DNA from: Hanleya hanleyi
Taxonomy: Eukaryota; Mollusca; Polyplacophora; Lepidopleurida; Hanleyidae
Assembly: GCA_036873755.1 (NCBI GenBank)
Contig: JAVTVY010045425.1
Span: 152,408 to 216,407, forward strand
Direction of reading: 5' to 3'
Length of the DNA: 64,000 bases
A program made the position numbers and the translations under genes. This document shows positions 23,890 through 35,642 of this stretch, piece by piece (position 1 is the first letter of the stretch; every line of letters starts with the position of its first letter). The notes beneath the pieces are model-generated. The model saw only the letters and a program-made list of their open reading frames with translations, had not been told where the DNA came from and did not search any database.

Positions 23890-25440
23890 TAAATTTTTTT
23901 GTGGCGGGGGGACTTAGAAACACTGGACCTCCATAATTCCGTTACTCCTTCTTTCCGTTACACATTTCTTGTCTGACCAATAACTCGAGAACCATTGAAT
24001 CGATCGAGTTCAAACTTGCAGAGTGTCTTCACATCAGTGAGAGGATAATTGGGAGTGCTTTACAGCTACCTGCATGATCCAAGATGGCTGCCATTAGCCA
24101 TCTTGGATTTCTGACCAATAACTCGAGAACTATTGAACCGATCAACTTCAAACCTGGAGAGTGTCTTGACATTGGTGAGAGGACGATTGGGATTGCTTTT
24201 CGGGTACCTGCGTTATTCAAGATGTCTGCCATCAGCCGTCTAGAATTTCAGCAGTGCTCTTGTCTGACCAATAACTTGAGAACTATTCAACTGATCGGCT
24301 TCAAACTTGGAGAGTGTCTTGATATCGGTGAGAGGACAGGTGGGATTTGCTTTTCAGTTACCTGTCTAATCCAAGATGGCCATCATCAACCATCATGGAA
24401 TTGTCAGCAGTTGGATCTTGACACATTTCTTGTCCGACCAATAACTCGGTAAATTTTGAAGCGATCGACTTCAAACTTGCAGAGTGCCTTGGCATCAGTA
24501 AGAGAGAAAATGTTGGGATTGCTTTTTAGTTACCTGTATAATCCAAGATGGCCGCCATCAGCCGTCTTGCATTGTCGGAATCTGTACACATTTCTTGTCC
24601 GACCGAAAACTCAAGAATTATTGAACTGATCGACTTCAAATGTGGAGAGTGTCTTGACATCGGGCCCCGAGGGGCTTCCGGAGATTGACCTGTGATGTCG
24701 TTGTGCACATCGCAGGTCATGGTAAGAATAGGCTTCAGCTCCTCGGAGAGCTTGTCATAAGAGGCGACTGAGGCACCCATGGGGTTTCCATGGTGTGAAA
24801 AGGAATAGGACCCAACCCTTGTGGTTCCCGGATGTGACAAGGAATAGGACGCAACGTCGTGATATGACTGAAATATAGTTGAAAGCGACGTTAAATCATA
24901 TTCACTCACTCGCTTGACATCGGTGCATGAGAGGACGGTTGACATGCTTTTCAGTTTACCTGTATACTCCCAAGATCCACTATCAGCCATCTTGGATTTG
25001 AAGTGCTTAGATCTTATCTGGGCAATAAATCGAGAATATTTGAACTCATCAACTTCAAACTTGCAGAGTATCTTGACATCAGCGAGAGGATGGTTGGAAT
25101 TGCAGTTACCTGTGTTCCATTAAGATGGCCACCGTCAGACATCTTGCATTGTCAGCAAGTTGAATCATTACACATTTCTTGTCCAACCAATAACTTGAGA
25201 ACTATTGAACTGATGAACTTTCAACGTGGAGAGAGAATTGACATCATGCAGTGAGAGAACAGTTGGGATTGCTTTTCAGTTACCTGCATAATCCAAGATG
25301 GCTACGGTCAGCCATCTTGAATTTTAAGCGCATGGATCTTCTCCGGGCAATAACTCGAGACTGATTGAACTGATCAACTTCGACCATAGAGGTCCGCGTC
25401 CCCCGCAGCAGCACCAGTTATGGTGGATGTGTATCGCGCA
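23890..25440 (+). mobile_element. HINE-like family III, copy b
   Basis: The head keeps only GCGGGGGGACTTAGAAACAC (from 23904). About eight units of 150-170 bp follow with CCAATAACTCGAGAACTATT, CTTCAAACTTG and AATCCAAGATGGC motifs. Many units carry a palindrome of CCAAGATGGC type. The tail is GTCCCCCGC (25398-25406) and the perfect hairpin CACCA-GTTA-TGGTG (25412-25425). A SINE interrupts the array at 24664-24912. Confidence 0.75.
24664..24912 (+). mobile_element. SINE inserted in family III array
   Basis: It is flanked by the 11-bp direct repeat CTTGACATCGG (24653-24663 and 24913-24923), which splits one tandem unit. The 3' part (GAAATATAGTTGAAAGCGAC then GTTAAATCATATTCACTCAC) is a tail shared with fragments at 48471 and 54391. 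The 5' part does not show a clear A box, so the copy may be 5'-truncated or from a different SINE head. It shows that the host HINE-like array was in place first. Confidence 0.75.
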
Positions 25441-25529
25441 GGTCCTGAATTTGTCTGCCAGAGTTGCGCCACTTGTCAGTATGTCAACAAGAGTAACTTC
25501 CCTTTTATGTACCTTCTTGGACACCCTTA

Positions 25530-25735
25530 CTGCTTTGAGGTTTAGTTGAGGTGTGCTTGAGGTGTGCCTGGGAGGTGTACCCTCAAATATTATGAGGTGT
25601 ATTTGAGGAGTAGATGAAGTGTGGTTGAGGAGTATTTGAGGTGTACTTGGGGAGTATTCAAATATGCAAATAAGTGCCTAAGTACACCTCGGGTACACCT
25701 TAATGGGGTGTATACCTCAATAAAAATCAAAACAC
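25530..25735. repeat. GAGGTGTRYTTGAGG short tandem block
   Basis: About ten diverged copies of a 10-14-bp unit (TTGAGGTGTGC, TTGAGGAGTA and similar) fill 25538-25660. An inverted partner (AAGTACACCTC, GTACACCTT) follows at 25678-25700, giving some foldback potential. Function is unknown. Confidence 0.6.
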
Positions 25736-26125
25736 AGGTCAAATGATTCAACGTTCATTAAAAATATCCTAGGTGGCGCTGCTGGTATGGTTCTAGTCGT
25801 GTGACCACCCTGAAAATTTACATACAATCATATTTTATCTATCTCTGCACCTGCACAATATTTCATGGTGTTAGGTTTAGCAGAACCGGAGATCCAGCAT
25901 ATGCTATATTGTCAACCAGCCTCTCCCCTTAAAGTTTTTGAAATCTCGGTATGTTATTTATATGTGTGTCTTTTTATGTTGTTTTGTGTGATTGTATTTA
26001 GTGACACATGTATAGTGATTACTTAGGGCATAGGGCAGAACTTTGATTTCTATGATATTAGGGGGGACATTTGAATAGACATGATCAAGACAGCTAGCTG
26101 TCTTACCCGTGACTTGAGTTGGTTC
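25736..26125. other. Intronic spacer
   Basis: Nothing recognised. Confidence 0.45.
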
Positions 26126-26293
26126 TTCTCTCTTGCAGGAAACAAGCCTATGTTTATGTATACTTTTGTCTTTTTGAATTTGGTGCTAATACTGTTATAT
26201 GGAAATGGAATAGGTCTTTGGATTATGGACGCGGATATTCTCTAATGGACGACGGCTGGATTATGAATGACGGACTAGACGCTTGTAATTTTA
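26126..26293 (+). repeat. Dispersed 168-bp repeat, copy 1
   Basis: From CTTCTCTCTTGCAGGAAACA to GACGCTTGTAATT this stretch is nearly identical to 54229-54394. The start resembles a splice acceptor. It abuts family II here and a SINE tail in the other copy, so it has been mobilised or duplicated independently. The coding frames it opens have no known motif. Confidence 0.7.
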
Positions 26294-26295
26294 CT

Positions 26296-27660
26296 AATTA
26301 TTCCCCCTCTAATTAGAGGGGGTCATATAGCGATCGCTTTGTTCGTCTGTTCGTCCGTCTGTCCATCCGATTTTCTTGTCCGCTCATTAGCTCGGTTAAT
26401 ATTTGATGGACAGGATTGAAACTTGCATGAAATGTGGCCAGTGCCTCGTAGTTGTGCAGTGTAGAGTTTTTTTCTGAGTTTCGGTTGTATTTTCAAGAGT
26501 TATGTCCCTTCATTCCTGAAATCTCTGTGAATGGAACTTATCCGGGCTGGATCTTCGTTAATATTGTATGGACCAATATGAAATTAGCGTGATAGGTCAG
26601 TGCCCCATAGTTGTGCAGCGTAAAGTTTCTCCGCATTTCGCTTATATTTTCAAGGGTTATGTCCCTTTGTTCCTGAAATCTCCGTGAATTGGGACTTCTC
26701 CGGGCTGAATCTTGGTTAATATTGTATGGACAATTATGAAATTTGCATGATATGTGGTCAGTGCCCTGTAGTTGTGCAGCGTGAAGTTTCTCCGCATTAC
26801 GCATATATTTTCAAGAGTTATGGCCCTTTGTTCTTGAAATCTTTGTGAATTGGGACTTGTCCGGGCTGCATCTCTGTTAATATTGTATGGACAAGTATAA
26901 AATTTGCATGATACATGTATGTGCCCCATAGTTATGCAGCTTGAACTTTCTCTGCGTTAGGTTATATTTTCGAGAGTTATGGCCCTTTGTTCCTCAAACC
27001 TTAATGAATGGGATATATATATTTGTCCAGGCTGGATCTCGGTCCATATTGTATGGACAAGCATGAAATTTGCATGATATGAGGTCAGTGCCTTGTCATT
27101 GTGCAAAGTAAAGCGTTTTGTCCGTCTGTCTCAGTTAATATATAAGCTATTCATTTGATTTAATGAACAATTTGGCGGCCAGATATTCTCCTCTGTAACT
27201 TGTTGACTGATCAACTTGATACTTGGGGTATACATTATACAATTAAATCAAGGTGAAGAAATTGACTGAAGCAGAGTTGTGATATTTATGCAAATTGGGC
27301 CTTGATCGACCAATTAAAATCCTCCTATTTTCAATTAACGATTTGGACAGGGAAAGTGGCTATATATATGTTATTCTACTTTCCAAAGCAGATCACATAG
27401 GTCTCGAAGTATGAAATTGCCCCAAAAAGGGTGAATTGGGTGCAAAATTCAAAGTTCACTGATCGCTTCATAATTTCACCATAATATACTCCAAGGAATG
27501 TAGGTCTCATAACCAGGTCACATTTTCGGATTTGGTGAAAGCGCAGGCGACCATCTTGCATCAAAACATCGTATTATCACTTGTTGGTTGATCAACTTGA
27601 TACTTGGAATATGTATTATGCGAGGCATGGCGAAAACAGTGATTGAAACAGAATTTTTAT
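26296..27660 (+). mobile_element. HINE-like family II, copy b, left part
   Basis: It starts with AATTATT and the perfect palindrome CCCCCTCTAATTAGAGGGGG (26303-26322). About five 155-bp units follow, then the unique stretch known from copy a, which stops after CAGAATTTTTAT at 27660. The rest of the element resumes at about 31904 (see that entry), so copy b is split by a 4.2-kb insertion. Confidence 0.8.
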
Positions 27661-27719
27661 GTATCTATGTTTGACCCTAGGGGTCAAATATTTGACCCGA
27701 AGGGTCAACCAGATACATA
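27658..27719. repeat. Compact triple hairpin
   Basis: The outer arms TATGTATCT and AGATACATA (27711-27719) enclose two neighbouring hairpins, GACCCTAGGGGTC and GACCCGAAGGGTC. It marks the left end of the nested element. Confidence 0.8.
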
Positions 27720-29068
27720 TTGTAATGCTGAAGAAGTTGACCGGCTCTGTGTCTTGCTAACACAGTACAAGGTAGAGTTCTTACACGACAAGAAAGAGGT
27801 CTGAAACTTCCTTCTTTAGAGTGTCCAGGTTTCTGTGTTTTTAATGTTCGTGTATAGTTCCAGGTCTGATATGTTCCAGTTACATTTGTATTTACATGTA
27901 TCTAATTTTATGCATGTATTCGTTAATTTTCCAGTGGCACTATTTTCTTGCTCAAAATGTGTCGTCTGCTAAACCACAGATTTTGAGAGGCGCATGTTGA
28001 GTGATTTTGTGGGGCTAACTCATTCTCATTAGAAAGCATGTTCGGGCTGTAATTTAGTCTTAAATAATACCAGTATAAGTGTAATTCATTTTAGAAAACG
28101 ATGGGATATTTCACTTTGCCTGTATTCATTTACATTTTCATAAAATATGTGTGTTGAGTTCAAGTTTAAAATTTTTGCCATTTGAGCTTACCTCTCAACA
28201 CCCTCTCCATTATCTTTTTATGGTTAGCTTCTAAAATCCAGTGGTGGTCAAATCATTTACATAATAATTTAGCTGTATTCAGAATATTTTCTTTCCATTC
28301 TGCTTCTGAAATATTCATGGAATGTTGCAAGCATCTTTCCCTGATCTGCACAAAGAGTTCTACATATTAAATGCACCCAAAGTGTTTTTGTTCAAGGTGA
28401 CCGGGGAGAAAACCAAATAGACCTATAAGTTTAAATCTACAGTTTAAATCTCCACAACCATTTCTTCTTGTGAATTACCATTTAGCAATTATTCAGTTGG
28501 CTTTAATTATGCTTCAGTAGTAAATTGTGAAATGTTCACACCTTGGAAACACATAGAAACAGCTGTAAATAGTAGTTTGGTACCCATTTGTTGCACTACA
28601 TGTATTTTCTTCATTATGTATAAGGGTAATCAGTGGACCTTATAGATCTGCATTTATGGTATACAGAGGCTTTATTTCTGAATGATACACTGAATATAAA
28701 GCCAATGTTTATTTGCTACATGTATATCATCTGAATAAATGTATGAAACAATTAAAAGATTTATAAGTTGTGCATGAAATGAATCTATCCAACTTGATAA
28801 CAAAAGTGTACATGTATTACCATTGTACAACAACAACAAAATGTGTTCTTGCCCACCGATAAGTGAAAGCTATATGAGAATGAATAATATGAGAACAGTA
28901 CAGCATTCTTTCTGGGATCTGCACAAAAGCCCCAGCGAACAAAACAAACGTGGACAAAAACCCCAATGGGAAAAGCTCCATCGGACATTCAGTTTCATGT
29001 CAGTGCTATAAGATCACAACTTTACAGATTTTTTCCACAGTTACGTGGATACCTTGTCAATTTTTTTA

Positions 29069-29730
29069 ATATCCCCCCCCCCCCTTACGTAGTAGAGTGG
29101 ATTCTGCTTGTCCATCGGGCTGTCTTTGTGTCTGTCCATCTTTCCGTCCGAAATTTGTTCCCAGGCAATAACTTGAGAACTGCTCGTCGGATTCTTCTCA
29201 AATTTGGTATGCAATATACAATGCCATGAGGTGTCGCTTGGGATTGTGCTTCATCCACTTGCGACTATAGGTAGTGCCACATGGTGGTAAAATATGATAT
29301 TCGTTTCCGGGCAATAACTTGAGAACCACTTATCGGATTCTTCTTAATATAACATATTGCGATGAGATGCTGCTTGGGATTCGCCCATTTGCACTAATAG
29401 GTGGCGCCACCTCGTGACAAAATCCAAAATTCATTTCCAGGCGATAACTTGAGAACTGTTCATCAGATTTTTCATCATGTATATACCATGAGCTGTCGCT
29501 TGAGGCTGCGATTCACCCACTTGCGCTGACAGGTGGTGCCACCTAGTGGCAAAATCGATGTTTGTTTGTATCGTTTGATCTGATTCGTTTCCGGGTACTT
29601 GAGAACCACTTATCGGATTGTTCCCAAATTTGGTATGCATATAACATGTCATGAGATATCGCTTGAGATTGCGTTTCGCTCACTTGCTGTAACAGGTGAC
29701 GTCACCTAGCAGCCATAGGTTTAGCCAGCA
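29069..29730 (+). repeat. Tandem array, units 130-153 bp (family VIII)
   Basis: The head is a poly-C run followed by TTACGTAGTAGAGTGG and CTGTCCATCTTTCCGTCC. Four units share GCAATAACTTGAGAAC and CTCAAATTTGGTATGC; equivalent points lie near 29164, 29309, 29440 and 29593. The general style matches the other HINE-like arrays. A matching 3' end was not found. Confidence 0.6.
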
Positions 29731-31410
29731 TTTGCATCTCGTCGTCTTTGAGACGGATAACCTCAGTGTGTGACATTGAGATGGCCAATTAAAAAATGGT
29801 ACGGCTACATTCTTTAGTGGTAATGTTTGATGCATGTCCCCGAGACAATGTGCTTTCCAAGGACAAAATAATTAAACAAAAACCCTTGGAAAAACAAACC
29901 CAAACGTGGCTGTTGTAGTTGATATGGATTGTTGGATGTTGACCACATGGAAATGCCCTCTAATAACTTGAGAACCAAGGCATGAACTTGAAAATGAATG
30001 CAACCCTGTTCCTAAAGGTTTTCTCAAATCATCTGACACGCGTGTAGATTTTCCATCCCACTGTACTGTATGCAGTGTATGGCATAAGTACATGTAAGCC
30101 ACTGAGAATGTGGTCTCCCAGCTCTCTGCAAGGGTATTCCGATATCATCCCGAAACAAATCAATCTATCTGCTCGGAGATGGTTTTACTCTGCGAGAGAA
30201 TTGCAAGCGGCAAGATGACAAAATGAACGAGTCCTATTATTGATAGATTTCTCCAGGAAAGAAAACGTAGAGTCATATACATCGGATTCTGACAGCGAGG
30301 AATCGAGGGATGATGATAAACCAACTGCCGGCTGACTGGCAAGTTTTATGTGACCCACGAAAGGGAAACCGGCGAGATCCGTCACCAGTTGTGTTGCCAA
30401 AAATACAAAACTGAGATAGGTATCGCAAGCATGGACTAACATGTTTCCTTGGCTCTCATTGATGCCGATAAATACAATGCAAATGCGCAGTGTGTCATTG
30501 AGTAGGTCGGCTAGGGGCTTGGAATGACGAGACAAGAAATTTCAGTTTATTGTTTTGACCAAAAACGCAACAACGATGTTTTTTTTTCAAGCACCTGTTT
30601 GGTTTTAGGTTTTACAAACTTCATTAGCTGTTATATTGAATCTGCATTAAATATTAAAACGGTGATAGAGAATATACTACACGTATGAATACAAATTAAC
30701 AGACAAAATTAAAATTATAATGAAAATTCAAAATTAAAAAAATATATGGTCACTCTCCTGGATTCTGGTTTGCATTAGTGATATGAGAGTTATCACTCTC
30801 TCCAGTATCATTCTTCATTGCATTGACAATTTGAGGAGAGTGATCAAAAGCTCTCCTTCAAAATTTAGGAGAGTGATGGAGAGTGATCACTCCATTTTGT
30901 TCCATTTTTATGCTGCATAAAATGACCTGAAAGTATGTAGAAAGAGACTCAGGATGTGATCTCTGCATGGCCAGAAATGCCCTAGAATGCATCTCAGAGC
31001 ATCTAAACCCCTGGGGCTTCCTGGGGCCTAGGCAGCCCCTAGACCGTGGCCTAGGTGGCCCCTTGACCCCGGGTGGTTTTGGTTGTACATGTATTTCTTT
31101 CTCAAAGTTTCACCAAAAATATGTACTTGAACATTGAGTCAAAAAGTTGTTTTATGCAAATTGTGTTAAACTACTGCATCGGTTTGCCAGAAAAGCTGGC
31201 GATATTTGGTCTGGACAAAAGAAAAACAAAGGCAAAGAGCCTCTCTCCTGCAGCTTTTTTTTTTCTTCAAAACAGTGCCTGTGAAGCTAGATATTGCTTT
31301 TATTAAGCCCAATGGCTCAATCAGTGGTTCATACAAAAGTGTATTCAAATGCCTTAACTCTATACCATGCATCCAAACTTCTACACCCATAAAAAAAACA
31401 TCTTGATCTG
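29731..31410. other. Interior of the nested element
   Basis: Contains a short block rich in GAGAGTGATCA (30770-30890) and AT-rich sequence. Frames on the - strand at 30160-30535 have no recognisable motif. No gene is called. Confidence 0.4.
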
Positions 31411-31480
31411 GACTGTTAAGGGGCTGAGGGGTTGTAGCACCTCTGGGGCTGAGGGGTTGTAGCACCTCTGGTGCCTCATG
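31411..31480 (+). repeat. 3' tail of HINE-like family VI
   Basis: GGGGCTGAGGGGTTGTAGCA occurs twice in a 27-bp tandem duplication. It is the inverse of the CCCCTCAGCCC head at 13390. The hairpin GCACC-TCT-GGTGC (31462-31474) follows, as in the other families. Confidence 0.6.
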
Positions 31481-31903
31481 TTCAAAATAATAGTTGCACT
31501 GTGCTATGAATAATCAATATTATAACTTGGAAAGCTCTGTGAATATTTCATTATAACTGAGCTCTGTTAATATTCCGGCATATATTTATGCTCACATCAC
31601 AAATTCCAATTCCATTGATCAATTCCGGGAATATCAGATTTAGACTTCCAACTCCAGTAATGTTGTAGTACTCTTGTCTTTTTCTAGCTTGATCAAAATT
31701 TTTCTTTCACACCTGGTTTGTGGAGGGGAAGACTTATTGGGCTCAAAAGAAGTGCTGATTATTTAGTTCAATTGAAATCAGCCCTGCTGTGAGCAACTCA
31801 GCACAGTTATTAGTTCCAGTCCTATCAAATCAGTTTATTTGATCAAATTTCTGTTTGCAAGGCCTGTTAGACATAGATACATATAATAGCCTATAGGCTC
31901 TAG

Positions 31904-32027
31904 TTATAATTATCCAAATTAGGCCTCCACCGACCAATACAGAACAATGGCGGGTCAGTGTCGGACTAAAGCGGAATGGGGGGCATACAATTAAGCAGTC
32001 GCTGATTGCTTCTTTCCTGCGTCAATG
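31904..32027 (+). mobile_element. HINE-like family II, copy b, right part
   Basis: It continues from the break at 27660 with AATTATCCAAATTAGGCCTC, as in copy a (8146 onward). It then shows GGGGGGCAT (31978-31986), the inverse of the family head, and the hairpin AAGCAGTC-GCT-GATTGCTT (31993-32011) with one mismatch. Confidence 0.8.
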
Positions 32028-32227
32028 TTCGATTACATGTAGCTCTCTTAAATTTTTCAAACAGTACAGTGTCTATCGTGAATTTTATCAGGCCATTTCT
32101 GTCTTTGATGATTTAAACTGTACAAAGGAAACAATGTTTCTGCCCCTGACCACATTTCTTAATACTGTAAGCTCTTTGGTCTAATATTTAGAGGAATTTC
32201 TACAAGATATTTGCCTTGTATTTTCAG

Positions 32228-32247
32228 AAATCTTATGACCACTTCTG
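32228..32247 (+). other. Pseudo-microexon resembling start of the last exon
   Basis: TTTTCAG|AAATCTTATGACCACTTCTG|GTAATG lies about 75 bp before the last exon. It shares AATCTTATGACC with that exon's start (GAATCTTATGACCGAGCC). It may be the remnant of a small local duplication. Inclusion would shift the frame, so it is not counted as coding. Confidence 0.35.
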
Positions 32248-32304
32248 GTAATGATCGAATTATCAGAGAAATTACAGCCAACTATTTTGTTGTGTCTTTT
32301 CCAG

Positions 32305-32493
32305 GAATCTTATGACCGAGCCAAGACTGTATTGAGGACCCATGCCTCTGAGCACAAAGCTCTCGCAAATGCCCTCATGAAGTATGAGACCTTGGATAAA
32401 GAGGACATCGCAGCTATTGTGGAAGGGAAAAAGATCCAGAAGCCTACATGTATAACATGGCAGGGGAAAAAGATCGAGAAGCCACTAAGCTGA
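32305..32493 (+). CDS. YME1L1: YME1L1 last coding exon
   Basis: It starts after TTTTCCAG in phase 0. It encodes ESYDRAKTVLRTHASEHKAL and continues through the YETLDKEDIAAIVEGKKIQ block, where YME1L proteins normally end or nearly end. Here the frame runs on for about 19 more residues, repeating GKKIxKP (GKKIQKP then GKKIEKP), to the TGA at 32491-32493. The join with the upstream exons gives about 270 uninterrupted codons. The extended tail is odd but the family block is complete. Confidence 0.94.
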   Translation, partial: ESYDRAKTVLRTHASEHKALANALMKYETLDKEDIAAIVEGKKIQKPTCITWQGKKIEKPLS

Positions 32494-32585
32494 TAAATGG
32501 CATGCCTAATGACCTTTGCCGAGAGTTTTAGGACAATATTTGTAATCTTTCTCAGACTGTAATTCGTCATCTGATCTGAGCTTGA

Positions 32586-32591
32586 AATAAA
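32586..32591 (+). terminator. Poly(A) signal of YME1L1
   Basis: AATAAA 93 bases after the stop codon. It would give a short 3' UTR of roughly 110-120 nt. A later signal cannot be excluded. Confidence 0.7.
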
Positions 32592-32593
32592 GT

Positions 32594-35042
32594 GACACTA
32601 GACTTGGTCCAAGTTCCTCAGATTTTCCCTCGACATTTCATGAAGTTGCAGGTAATGGGATTCCCCATAACCCAAGATGTGTGAAGCATGCATACTGCTT
32701 CAGTCTTTCAAGATCAATGATTGGTGTTTGTTTTATCATCATATCGGCTATCCTAGTCTGCACATGAGTCACTTGAAAGCTGGAGCGGCCCACATGCTTT
32801 CAGTGTTTAATTTTCCAGTCTGGAGATGAAAAGGACCACATTACAAGGCTGGAAGGAATGCATGACCCTGACATTCCTGATTACATCTACTGTACAGTAC
32901 AGTACAGTTCAGAAAAGACGTGAGCATGATTCAAGAAAATCGAGATTAGAATTGACTTGAGTGTTTGAGTTAGCGGGACCATGGCAGGACTTTACGCGCT
33001 TTCACCGCACAAATGTTATTGAAGAACATGGTCAAACAAAACAGAGAGACACGATCTGCAAAATGTTTTGCCCGAGTGACATTTGTGAATACGCGTAAAA
33101 AAAATTGTAGGTGCGCCTGTGTTTTTTTCACCGCGTCAATGATTTCGGAAGTCGCACATGCAGTTCTACTGGCAGGACTGGAGGGAAAAGGGAATAATTC
33201 CTTTACATAATTACGCTTTAATATCCTGGCACATTTGAATTCCAACAATCATAATCAACGATGGGATGCAGTAGCCATCAAGGCTCTTTCAATTCATTAG
33301 AGGGATCTATCGAGAATACGGGCCGGTATTGTACAAACTCATTAGAGGAATCTTTCGAGAATACGGGCCGTTATGGTACAAACTCGAGCTTGGGATAATC
33401 GAACAATCTTCTGTGGTCATGTCAGATTTATGTAGCAATGCCTTTTATTTTGTTAAAGACGCGGTAATTTAATCTCTCTCCATGCGACCCATTTCTGACC
33501 CTGTCATGAAAAATTACAGGTGCGTTTGCTGATTTGGCAGATGCCTGTGTAATATTTTCTGTCAAGATTTTGTTTTGATGCGCTTCTCAGTCGGGATTAT
33601 GAATTATACTCGCATTTAATGTTTTGTTTTGTCTCGTTTAAGTCTTTTCTGAGCCGTACTGTATCATCAACCTTAAAAACTTGGCCAATTTTATGGTGTA
33701 ACCTGTCTAAAAATGACAACTGCTCGTGTAAGTCAATAGCTAAACTTGACAATCCTATAAGTATAAATACTGTCAATTTTCCATTGTTCTGAATCCCTAT
33801 CATCTCTCTGTAATTGAGCGCAATATTCCGCTTCAACAAGTGGGGTTTGTTTGAAAATATTTTACTATACATGCACATGTAGTATAATTATTTAATATTG
33901 GGTGTCCAGGAATTACCAACATTATCCATGTTAAACCTGGACCTGAGAACTGCTGAAATCTGTGGTAGTCTGAGAAGTTGTGATTTACTCATTGTACTGT
34001 ATCGATGACCATATCCAGATTGCAGATAGCCCTGGAAGTAATATTGCTCTTCAGCATTTCCGAATGTTCAGCATCCAAGGTCTAGAAACCTAAGTTTAAA
34101 ATTCTGTCCATTTTCTGGGTTATCAGCTGAATATCGATCACAAGTTTTCTGAAAATTCGCCTGAGGTTTCATAGCCTTTCCAAAATCTCTAGTGCCCACA
34201 AATTTGGAAATCCTTGAAATTGCTCAGAATAGGGCCTGTAAGTCTTCCTTGAGAAATAATGAGAAATACTACTTTCAGGGACCGAAACAAAGACATTGGT
34301 ATGACATAGATGTTCATTTCGTGATGTACCATCATTGTGACATTGTGCTGGAGCATTATTTGCACCCAATGGCAACAGGGCACATGCGTTCTTCATAACA
34401 AGAAGCAGGAGAAGTTTCGCAAGACTTACAGACCCTGTTCTCAGATCTTTGTCAGATTTACTCCAGCATTTCTACTTTTGCTTGAATCTGTCAACCAACC
34501 AATATTGGAATTCATACTGACTGGTTTACGTGTATGTCAGGGTCCGATGCAGTAGAATTATGAGCACAAATTAATGTCCATAGAATTCATGCATACACCC
34601 CAGACTGCCTCGAAGCCATCAGTCAGCGAGGTAAACTATTGGGATAATGGACATAGTTCAACTGCAACAGCCTGACACTATGAATTGAAATTTCTAGAAA
34701 TTGTATTAAAGTTGAGTTTGTATCCAGTTAGTATTATTGTGAATCTTTGCTAATGGAACATCGTTGATGCCTTTGATATGTAACAATTATGCGATACGTT
34801 TAGAGCAGAACCTGTTTTATTCATGAATATCTCTTGGTAGTTGGTAAATGTTGTTTTATAAATCTGTGTGGAATAATGGGAGGCATCGACTTTCTCATAT
34901 TTGTTGTTCCAGATTGTCAATGGGTTACTCCAACAAATGTTAAGTTAATCTGTTTCTGTATTTAATATGTATATACATGTAGTCCAGCTGGATCATGATA
35001 AAAATGATGAAAAGTATGAATAAAGTGATGCTATAATTAAAC
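32594..35042. other. Intergenic region downstream of YME1L1
   Basis: No gene is supported. A two-fold 46-bp tandem repeat (TCATTAGAGG, TCGAGAATACGGGCCG) lies at 33294-33382 and an ACAGTACAGTACAG run near 32890. Frames at 33013 and 34169-34555 overlap on both strands without family motifs and are treated as chance. Confidence 0.5.
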
Positions 35043-35043
35043 A

Positions 35044-35298
35044 TTAAATGAGACTTGCCTCGGTAAGTTGAAGTTTGATTGGAATTATGTCGAGCCATCT
35101 AGAGTACTTGGGGATTACACGAGAGTGCGTCATTGATCACGTGACCTCCTACTTTAAAGTACTGTGACTGGTCAGGTAAACTGAAGTAAAAGGAAAGGTA
35201 TCGCCGCAAATCACTATTCGAAGCACAGGGTGGGTGTGTACTCTAGATGGCTCGACATAATTCCAATCAAACTTCAACTTAAAGTAAGTCTCGTTTAA
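35044..35298. mobile_element. Foldback MITE with TTAA ends
   Basis: The arms 35066-35107 and 35238-35279 are perfectly complementary over 42 bp, and imperfect complementarity extends to the ends (GAGACTT / AAGTCTC). TTAA lies at 35044-35047 and 35295-35298. Total length is about 250 bp. TTAA target sites suggest piggyBac-type mobilisation. A diverged piece of the same arm (ATGTCCTGCCATCTATAAT) occurs just outside at about 35310. Confidence 0.75.
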
Positions 35299-35411
35299 TC
35301 TTTTAAATTATGTCCTGCCATCTATAATACCAGGATTCCATGAGAACTTCAAAGACCCCGAGCTGGCACCAGAATACAAACAGACCAAATAATAAAATCA
35401 AAGCCATTTTT

Positions 35412-35642
35412 TCCGGAGCTTCAGTGTCCATTATGAGTTGGAGGATTTGGGAACTACTCAATCCTGCTCAGAGGCCCACCCTGGGGAAGTCTCCTATATC
35501 TGCTTTGTGTGTAGCCGATTTGTCAGATATGCCACTGATAGGGGTTGCCAATTTTTCTGCCAATATTGGGGGTACTAGGAGGAAGCAGACAATGGTAGTT
35601 GGAGACTTGTCGGTTGATGTTATACTTGGGCTCGATGATTAG
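35412..35642 (+). pseudogene. Extra copy of Gypsy protease-coding segment
   Basis: The frame encodes ASVSIMSWRIWELLNPAQRP and continues to VVGDLSVDVILGLD, which fits the retropepsin region of a Ty3/Gypsy pol. The stretch matches 37005-37212 of the element below base for base over long runs (for example GAGGCCCACCCTGGGGAAGT). The catalytic DTG triad itself is not kept in this copy (FSGASVSIM). It lies before the gag-like region, so it is out of order. Confidence 0.65.

Larger units (their letters stand above)
27661..31903 (+). mobile_element. 4.2-kb element (family VII) nested in family II
   Basis: The left end reads GTATCTATG at 27661 (12 bp, TATGTATCTATG, if host bases are counted). It is followed by paired hairpins GACCC-TAG-GGGTC and GACCC-GAA-GGGTC. 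The right end has the exact inverse CATAGATACATA (31872-31883), then the perfect palindrome AGCCTATAGGCT (31888-31899) and CTAG. TTAT occurs on both sides (27657-27660 and 31904-31907). A palindrome followed by CTAG matches the Helitron-type 3' end (hairpin plus CTRR). Inside are another array (29069-29730), a family VI tail and no recognised protein. Confidence 0.65.

Noticed and set aside
30185..30535. - strand frame of 116 residues
   Set aside because: No motif, overlaps other chance frames and lies within a nested mobile element.
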